From NCBI RefSeq assembly GCF_009687845.1, contig NZ_BLAD01000041.1:62001-126000 (forward strand): DNA of 64,000 nucleotides, given 5' to 3'. The translations under genes were made by a program, and so were the position numbers. The DNA comes from Acrocarpospora corrugata. Its GTDB lineage: Bacteria > Actinomycetota > Actinomycetes > Streptosporangiales > Streptosporangiaceae. The notes beneath the pieces were generated by a model. The model was not told where the DNA came from and searched no databases. It saw only the letters and a list, made by a program, of their open reading frames with translations. This document shows, piece after piece, positions 58,484 to 64,000 of this stretch (positions are counted from its first letter, which is position 1; every line of letters starts with the position of its first letter).

Positions 58484-60024
58484 TGCTCGCCGTCCCAGGC
58501 GGCGCTCCTGGTGGGCTCCCAGTGCACCTGGGCGGGGGTGGGCTCGGGCGGCGCCGTCCGGGGGCCCGGCTCGGACAGCACCCAGGTGTCCTTGGAGCCG
58601 CCGCCCTGGCTGGAGTTGACCACCAGTTCTCCTTCCGGGAGCGCCACCCGGGTGAGGCCCCCGGGCAGCAGCCAGACGTCGTCGCCGTCGTTCACGGCGA
58701 ACGGGCGCAGATCCATGTGGCGCGGCCGGGGCAGGTCGCCGATGAGCGCGGGCGAGGTGGACAGCATCACCGGCCGCTGCGCGATCCAGCCGCGCGGGTC
58801 GGCGCGCACGGTCTCGGCCAGCGCCTCCAGAGTCTGCTGCTCGGCCCTCGGCCCGATCACGATGCCCTTGCCGCCCGCGCCGTCCACCGGCTTCAGCACC
58901 AGCGTGTCCAGGCGCTCCAGCGCCCATTCGAGCGTGTCGGGGTCGGCCAGCCGGTAGGACTCGACGTTGCCGATCAGCGGCTCCTCGCCCAGGTAGTACT
59001 TCATCAGTTCCGGCACGTAGGTGTAGAGCAGCTTGTCGTCGGCGACGCCATTGCCGACCGCGTTGGCGATCGTCACCGTGTTCGCCCGCGCCGCGTTCAG
59101 CAGGCCGGGGCAGCCGAGCGTGGAGTCGGCCCGGAAGTGCAGCGGGTCCAGGTAGTCGTCGTCCACCCGCCGGTAGATCACGTGCACCGGCCGCTTGCCG
59201 TGCGTGGTGATCATGTAGACCCGGTTGTTCTCGCAGACCAGGTCCCGGCCCTCGACCAGTTCGACGCCCATCAGCCGGGCCAGCAGCGCGTGCTCGAAGT
59301 AGGCCGCGTTGTAGACGCCCGGGGTGAGCACCACCACGGTCGGGTCGGTCACATTGCCCGGCGCGGCCTTGCGCAGGGCCGCCAGCAGGCGCGGCGGGTA
59401 CTCGTCCACCGGCCGCACCCGCTGCTCGGCTCCGACGCCGTCCCGTCCCGGCCCCGCGAACAGGGCGGGCAGCGTCCGCATCATGGCCAGCCGGTTCTCC
59501 AGCACGTAGCTCACCCCCGAGGGGGTACGGACGTTGTCCTCCAGCACCCGGAAGTCCCCGGCCTCGTCCCTGATGATGTCGATCCCGGCGATGTGCACCC
59601 GGACCCCGTTGGCCGGGCGGATGCCGTCGGCCGTGCGGTGGAAGTGCGGCGAGGACTGGAGCAGCCGCCAGGGCACGATCCCGTCGTGGAAGACCTGGCG
59701 GGCGCCGTACACGTCGGCGAGGAACGCCTCCAGGGTGCGCACCCGCTGCCGGACCGCGCGGGCGATCAGGTCCCACTCGGCGGCGTCGATGACGCGCGGG
59801 ATCAGGTCGAGCGGGAACGGCCGTTCCTCGCCCGCGTAGTCGAAGGTGACGCCGCGGTCGGTGAAGACGCGGGCCAATTGGTCGGCCCGGAACCGTAACT
59901 CATCGGCTCCGAGGGGTTGCAGTGCGGCGAAGAGCCCCTGGTAAGGGGCGCGGGGCACGCCCGGACGCTCGAACATCTCGTCCCATGCATCGGCCAGGGC
60001 ATATGAGTCGAATATGTCCGCCAT
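58480..60024 (-). CDS. Circularly permuted ATP-grasp type 2 protein
   Basis: The 514-residue protein (MADIFDSYALADAWDEMFER; GIDIIRDEAGDFRVLEDNVR; LVLKPVDGAGGKGIVIGP; VNSSQGGGSKDTWVL) is a typical permuted ATP-grasp ligase. The class activates a carboxylate by ATP and joins it to an amine; comparative genomics predicts peptide synthesis or tagging, but the product is unknown. It is first in a coupled operon with alpha-E and transglutaminase genes. Confidence 0.9.
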   Translation of the reverse strand: MADIFDSYALADAWDEMFERPGVPRAPYQGLFAALQPLGADELRFRADQLARVFTDRGVTFDYAGEERPFPLDLIPRVIDAAEWDLIARAVRQRVRTLEAFLADVYGARQVFHDGIVPWRLLQSSPHFHRTADGIRPANGVRVHIAGIDIIRDEAGDFRVLEDNVRTPSGVSYVLENRLAMMRTLPALFAGPGRDGVGAEQRVRPVDEYPPRLLAALRKAAPGNVTDPTVVVLTPGVYNAAYFEHALLARLMGVELVEGRDLVCENNRVYMITTHGKRPVHVIYRRVDDDYLDPLHFRADSTLGCPGLLNAARANTVTIANAVGNGVADDKLLYTYVPELMKYYLGEEPLIGNVESYRLADPDTLEWALERLDTLVLKPVDGAGGKGIVIGPRAEQQTLEALAETVRADPRGWIAQRPVMLSTSPALIGDLPRPRHMDLRPFAVNDGDDVWLLPGGLTRVALPEGELVVNSSQGGGSKDTWVLSEPGPRTAPPEPTPAQVHWEPTRSAAWDGEQ

Positions 60025-60112
60025 GACCGGAGGGTAGAGAACCCATGTTTCGCGCAAAGTCCGGGTTTGTTTCCGGTATTGGTCGTTCAGCCACGGTTAT
60101 TGCGGCACCTCC

Positions 60113-61180
60113 TCACCTGCGGCGCAAGAGGAAGTGCCGCTGGAAGTCGCCGCCCCCGGCCGCGACGGCCGCCCAGAGGCCGTGCCGGGTGCCGGGGATC
60201 CGGGCGAGGGAGACGCTCGTCACCGTCTGGGGGTCGTAGTCGCGCTGCCGGGGGATGTCCAGTCCCTGGCTCCAGGACGCTCGCGGGCTGCCCGCGCCGA
60301 GCCGGATGACCAGGACCCGGCCGCCGTTGTCGAAGTCGACGCCGCCGGCCCACACCTGGCCGCTCCCGTCACTCGTCAGCCCGGTCAGTCTGCCCTTCGT
60401 CACCGGGATGGCGATCTGCCGCCACGACTTGCCGTCGTAGCGCAGCACGATCGGCTTGGCGGAGGCGAAGGTGCTCCCGGTGTAGCCGACCGCCCAGACG
60501 TCGTTCTCGGCGGCCTGCCAGACCCGGGTGAGCACGCCGCCCGGGATGCTGGGCAACCAGTGCTCGGCGAAGCGCCCGTTCGAGCCGTGCACGATCATCG
60601 GCTGGGTGCCGGTGGAGCCGACCGCCCAGACGTCCCCGGTGGCGCTCTTGGCGGTGATCGCGTTCAGCGAGCCGGGGTTGGTGAACACGGTCGTGAATCC
60701 ACCCGACTTGGTCCAGCTGAGCACGACGGCCCGGTTGTCGGTGGTGGTCCCGGCGAACCAGGGCCGCCCGGAGACCGCGACGTCGCTGATCCTGTTGTGC
60801 TCGGCCGCGCCGAACGGCTGGTAGGAGGTCCAGGCGCGCCCGTTCCAGTGCCCGGCCCACGCGGTCACGCCGTTGCCGACCGCCCAGACGTTGCCGGGGG
60901 AGGCGGCGCTGACGCCGTCGACGTGGAACGGAGGCGACTTGATCCCCGTGACCTTGCGCCAGGACCGGCCGTTCCAGCGCTGGATCGCGGCGCAACCCTC
61001 CCGGTCCTCGGCGCTGCACCCGTATCCGACCGCCCAGGCGTCGGCCGGGCCGCTGGCGGACACGTCCAGGAGCGCGCTGGCGCTGCCGATGCCCGAGGTC
61101 TTCTGAACCAACCAGGTGGGGGCGACGGCGGCCTGCTGGGGTGCCAGCAGGCCGAGCACCAGGAGAACGTGGGAGAACAT
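60113..61180 (-). CDS. Secreted beta-propeller-like protein
   Basis: The 355-residue protein has a short signal peptide (MFSHVLLVLGLLAPQQAAVA) and at least six repeats of the form GDVWAVGxxG...WNGRSW (DAWAVGYGC, NVWAVGNGV, DVWAVGSTG, DVWAVGYTG, QVWAGGVDF), as in bacterial propellers. Function unknown; it may bind carbohydrate or protein outside the cell. GGAG lies four bases before ATG 61180. The nucleoside hydrolase gene ends six bases upstream, so they share a transcript. Confidence 0.8.
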   Translation of the reverse strand: MFSHVLLVLGLLAPQQAAVAPTWLVQKTSGIGSASALLDVSASGPADAWAVGYGCSAEDREGCAAIQRWNGRSWRKVTGIKSPPFHVDGVSAASPGNVWAVGNGVTAWAGHWNGRAWTSYQPFGAAEHNRISDVAVSGRPWFAGTTTDNRAVVLSWTKSGGFTTVFTNPGSLNAITAKSATGDVWAVGSTGTQPMIVHGSNGRFAEHWLPSIPGGVLTRVWQAAENDVWAVGYTGSTFASAKPIVLRYDGKSWRQIAIPVTKGRLTGLTSDGSGQVWAGGVDFDNGGRVLVIRLGAGSPRASWSQGLDIPRQRDYDPQTVTSVSLARIPGTRHGLWAAVAAGGGDFQRHFLLRRR

Positions 61181-61186
61181 GCTCCG

Positions 61187-62128
61187 TTAGATGCCGGAAC
61201 CGAGCCCTTGGTTCACCCGCTCGTACGCCGACAGGGTCAGCTCCCAGAACCGGGCCACGTCGATGGAGGTGCCCACCCGCGCGTTGGGCACCCGGTCACC
61301 CAGATCGAAGTCGACCACCGTCATCCCGGAGGTGAACCGGCCGGCCGTCTCCACCTCGACCCAGGCCGACTCGAACTCGATCAAGGTCGGGTCGGCCAGG
61401 TAGGCGAGCGCGCACGCGTCGTGAATGGCCGGCCCGTCGCTGGCGGTGACCATCCCGTAGAAGGTCGCGCACGGGACCAGCAGATCCGCGCCGAGCCGGC
61501 CGAGCGCCCGCATCCGCTCCACCACCGGCCCGGTGGCCTGCGCCGTGGTCGACACGTCCAGGCCGATCTGGGTCACCGTCCACCCGGCCCGGAACACGAT
61601 CGCGGCCGCCTCCGGGTCGGCGGCGATGTTGAACTCGGCGGCGGGCGTGCGGTTGCCGCGCGTGTAGGTGCCGCCGAGGATGGCGAACTCGCGCACCCAG
61701 TCGACGATCCTGGGCTCCTTGAGCACCGCCAGCGCGATGTTGGTCAGCGGCCCGATGGCGACCAGGGTGATCTCGCCGGGGTCGGCGCGCAGCGTCTCGA
61801 TCAGGTAGTCGCTGGCGTGCCCGGGAGCCACCGGCAGGGTCGCCTCGGGCAGCACCGCGCCGCCCAGCCCGCCGGTGCCGTGCACGCGCGCCGCCTCGAT
61901 CGTGCCGCGCAGCATCGCCCCGGCCGCGCCCGGCGTCACCGGCACCTCGGGGAAGCCGAGGAACTCGCGCAGCCGCAGCGCGTTGTCGGTCGTCCGGTCC
62001 AGCGACACGTTCCCGCCGACCGTGGTGACGCCCACGATCTCCAGGGCGGGGCTGCCGTGCGCCAGCGCGAGGGCCAGCGCGTCGTCGATGCCCGGATCGC
62101 AGTCAATGACGATCTTTTTCGGTGCCAC
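61187..62128 (-). CDS. Nucleoside hydrolase
   Basis: The 313-residue IUNH-family enzyme has the calcium-binding IVIDCDPGIDDALALALA, VTTVGGNVSLDRTTDNALR and the late GPAIHDACALAYL. It splits ribonucleosides into base and ribose for salvage; base preference is not readable from sequence. GTG 62128 is the start. The CysRS-like gene lies 17 bases upstream on the same strand. Confidence 0.9.
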   Translation of the reverse strand: MAPKKIVIDCDPGIDDALALALAHGSPALEIVGVTTVGGNVSLDRTTDNALRLREFLGFPEVPVTPGAAGAMLRGTIEAARVHGTGGLGGAVLPEATLPVAPGHASDYLIETLRADPGEITLVAIGPLTNIALAVLKEPRIVDWVREFAILGGTYTRGNRTPAAEFNIAADPEAAAIVFRAGWTVTQIGLDVSTTAQATGPVVERMRALGRLGADLLVPCATFYGMVTASDGPAIHDACALAYLADPTLIEFESAWVEVETAGRFTSGMTVVDFDLGDRVPNARVGTSIDVARFWELTLSAYERVNQGLGSGI

Positions 62129-62145
62129 GGCTTGGAGCTTAGTCG

Positions 62146-63495
62146 TCAGACGGTCAGCCGGTGATTAACCCGGCGGCCGATCAAGGCGCTGTCGATCTGC
62201 CGGTGCATCGCGTGCGCCCGCTCCAACTCGCCCGCCGCCGCGCTGGCTTCGGCGAGATTTCTGACCACGTGCAGCACGGCCCCGGCGACCTCCTGCAGCC
62301 GGGTTTCTCTGGCCCAGTTTTCGGCGAGTGGATCAAGCCCCAGGATTTCCAGCATCGCGCGCACCTCGCCGCATTTCGCGGCGGCCAGTTTCGGGTCGCC
62401 GGAATCCAGCGCGGCGTTTCCCTCGTTCACCGCGGCGTGCACCCGGGACATCGCCTGCGGCACGTTCAGGTCATGCTCCATCGCCTCGCTGAACAGGACC
62501 GGAAGTCGGTCGGCGGGCCGCTCGGCGACCCGGTGCACGAACCGCTCGATCCGCCGGTAGGCGGTCGCCGCCTCCTCCACCGCGGCCACCGAGAACTCCA
62601 TCGGCGAGCGGTAGTGCGCGGCCGCCAGGTAATAGCGGAGTTCGACCGGCCTGATCCGCCGCAGCAGGGTGTGCACGGCCATCGGGTTCTTCACCACTTT
62701 GCGAATCTTCTCGCCCCGGTGGGTGACCGGCCCGTTGTGAATCCAGTAACGCGCGAATTCGTCGCCCGCGGCCCGGGACTGGGCGATCTCGTTTTCGTGG
62801 TGCGGGAAAACCAGATTGGCGCCGCCGCCGTGGATGTCGAATTCGCGGCCGAGGTACTTGCGGGCCATCGCGGAACATTCGAGATGCCATCCTGGACGGC
62901 CTTCGCCCCACGGCGCGGTCCAGATCGGCTCACCTGGCCGGGCTCTTTTCCATAAGGCGAAATCGCGCGGGTCGCGTTTTCCGTGGCCGTGCTCCTCGGT
63001 GCCGCGCATTTGGTCGGGGCGCTGCCCGGAGAGGGCGCCGTAGGCCGGGAAGGAATCTACCGAGAAATAGACGTCGCCCTCGACCTCGTACGCGTGCCCG
63101 GACCCGAGCAACTGCTCGATGAGCTCGATCATCTCCGGGATGTGCCCGGTCGCCCGGGGCTCCACGCTGGGCGGAAGGCAGCCGAGGGCCTCGTAGGTGC
63201 TCTTGAACGACCGGTACATCGGGTCGGTGATCCGCCACCAGTGCACGCCCTCGCTGAGCGACCGGCTGATGATCTTGTCCTCGATGTCGGTGACATTCCT
63301 GCAGAATATTACCTGATATTCCAGATGCCGCAGCCAGCGGTGCAGAATATCGAAATTCACCTGGGATCTGATCTGACCGACATGCGGTGGAACGACCACG
63401 GTGGGACCGCACAGATAAAGCGAGACCTTTCCCGGAATTCGGGGGGAGAAATCGCGGACCGAGCGACTGAAAGTATCGTAAAGGCGGAGACCCAC
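62146..63495 (-). CDS. Cysteinyl-tRNA synthetase paralogue with degraded signature motifs
   Basis: The 449-residue protein follows CysRS from end to end: YLCGPTV with zinc Cys29, [25 protein letters not shown] with zinc Cys207 and [18 protein letters not shown] with the zinc His and Glu. Both ATP-handling signatures are altered: HIGH reads HVGQ (38-41) and KMSKS reads KIRKV (263-267). This suggests loss or change of cysteine adenylation. It may be a dead paralogue, a tRNA- or amino-acid-binding protein, or a ligase like MshC with other chemistry. A normal CysRS should exist elsewhere. GTG 63495 is the start. Third-position GC is somewhat lower than in neighbouring genes, hinting at transfer. 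Confidence 0.82.
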   Translation of the reverse strand: MGLRLYDTFSRSVRDFSPRIPGKVSLYLCGPTVVVPPHVGQIRSQVNFDILHRWLRHLEYQVIFCRNVTDIEDKIISRSLSEGVHWWRITDPMYRSFKSTYEALGCLPPSVEPRATGHIPEMIELIEQLLGSGHAYEVEGDVYFSVDSFPAYGALSGQRPDQMRGTEEHGHGKRDPRDFALWKRARPGEPIWTAPWGEGRPGWHLECSAMARKYLGREFDIHGGGANLVFPHHENEIAQSRAAGDEFARYWIHNGPVTHRGEKIRKVVKNPMAVHTLLRRIRPVELRYYLAAAHYRSPMEFSVAAVEEAATAYRRIERFVHRVAERPADRLPVLFSEAMEHDLNVPQAMSRVHAAVNEGNAALDSGDPKLAAAKCGEVRAMLEILGLDPLAENWARETRLQEVAGAVLHVVRNLAEASAAAGELERAHAMHRQIDSALIGRRVNHRLTV

Positions 63496-63702
63496 CTACC
63501 TGAGGGTAAGCGACCATTCCCGTCGCTGTCGATAGGATTCGACGAGCCGAGGGCCGCACATCACGAATGCCCGATTGTGAGATACGTCAAACGGCAATTA
63601 ATAGGCCGGAACCACCCTGGGATCCCGCTTCCATGGTAGACATCCTGTCGTTCTTCCGCTAACACCGCAGCTAACAGCGGCAAACACCCCGTGCACTCCT
63701 GG

Positions 63703-63775
63703 GTACGGCCCGCGTCCCTGTGTGGGCGGAAGGGGACACGCGGGTCGCGAAGATCGCGTGGCGCGAGCCGTACCG
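63703..63775. other. Intergenic inverted repeats
   Basis: GGTACGGC (63703-63710) pairs with GCCGTACC (63768-63775); inside, CCCGCGT (63710-63716) pairs with ACGCGGG (63739-63745). The element lies between the CysRS-like gene and the partial gene at the right edge and could be the latter's terminator. The rest of this 290-base gap (63496-63787) shows nothing else I can name. Confidence 0.35.
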
Positions 63776-63787
63776 GCTGGGGTGGAA

Positions 63788-64000
63788 CTAGCGTCGGATG
63801 ACGTGCAGGACGCTCGCGATGCGCTCGGCGGCGGTGACGACGTCAGAGGCGTGCCCGATGCGGCCCGCCCAGGACAGCCAGTACCACCACTCGCCGTCGT
63901 TGGCGTTGGACGCGAGCACGTCCTCGGCCATGGCGGGAGCCATCGGGTTGACCACCCGCAGCCGCGGGTAGAGGCCGGCGGGCGCCGTCAGGCGCACCTG
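63788..64000 (-). CDS. Hypothetical protein, 5' end outside the window
   Basis: The last 70 codons are visible; the frame stays open to the window edge, so the start lies beyond it. The product (RVVNPMAPAMAEDVLASNAN, GEWWYWLSWAGRIGHASDVV, then AERIASVLHVIRR) resembles small actinobacterial proteins often found next to helix-turn-helix regulators. No function can be assigned. Confidence 0.6.
   Translation of the reverse strand, partial: QVRLTAPAGLYPRLRVVNPMAPAMAEDVLASNANDGEWWYWLSWAGRIGHASDVVTAAERIASVLHVIRR

Overview
This is a very GC-rich window with strong G/C preference at third codon positions, frequent GTG and TTG starts, and many stop/start overlaps. Gene content is that of a filamentous actinomycete: NgcEFG-type sugar ABC transporter, DasR-like operators, roadblock/LC7 proteins, SARP and LAL regulators, PASTA-less Ser/Thr kinases, DUF2510, DUF4032 and an orn/tRNA-His pair. 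A Streptosporangiales-like organism is my best guess, but the sequence alone does not settle the genus. I saw no IS element, prophage, CRISPR array or rRNA operon.

Layout. 1-6.2 kb looks accessory: a truncated alpha/beta hydrolase, an odd fusion gene (Cys-rich mini-peptide, 15-bp repeats, dead MocR aminotransferase domain), a 75-bp tandem repeat block, an RNA 2'-phosphotransferase (KptA), more short repeats, and a large STAND NTPase with twelve near-identical TPR units. 6.2-8.4 kb holds AlkB behind a LexA-like SOS box, a secreted anchored protein and a DUF523 protein. 8.5-10.6 kb is a four-gene cluster with roadblock/LC7-like proteins and no partner GTPase. 10.6-18.1 kb holds a hydrolase behind a palindromic operator, an LRR-thioredoxin-like protein, and a redox/cyclic-nucleotide signalling module (Crp/Fnr regulator, small protein, response regulator fused to a thioredoxin-reductase-like flavoprotein, cNMP-binding histidine kinase), then DUF4032.

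18.2-24 kb: DUF885 peptidase-like protein, class II aldolase, and the ngcEFG-like N-acetylglucosamine/chitobiose importer with two DasR-type operators between aldolase and importer. 24-32.4 kb: LAL regulator, pterin carbinolamine dehydratase, spermidine-synthase-like protein, penicillin-binding protein, HdeD-like protein, lysine 6-aminotransferase and a mini LuxR protein. 32.6-45.7 kb is mostly on the minus strand: tRNA-His, orn, DUF2510 protein, pseudokinase, two Ser/Thr kinases, a MocR regulator, an amidase-like protein, a membrane-anchored ECF-type sigma factor and a VWA/solute-binding protein. Several of these share a plan of cytoplasmic signalling domain, one membrane helix, Pro/Thr-rich linker and outer Ig-like domain, suggesting a surface-sensing network.

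46-64 kb: cation-efflux-like protein, TrmH/SpoU methyltransferase, D,D-carboxypeptidase, YegP-like and DedA-like proteins, a 1,111-residue SARP-AAA regulator, a glycoconjugate group (flippase-like membrane protein, PIG-L deacetylase, GT4 glycosyltransferase), an ATP-grasp/alpha-E/transglutaminase operon with a possible 31-residue ORF behind it, a secreted propeller-like protein with a nucleoside hydrolase, and a cysteinyl-tRNA synthetase paralogue whose HIGH and KMSKS signatures are both degraded. A partial gene runs off the right edge.
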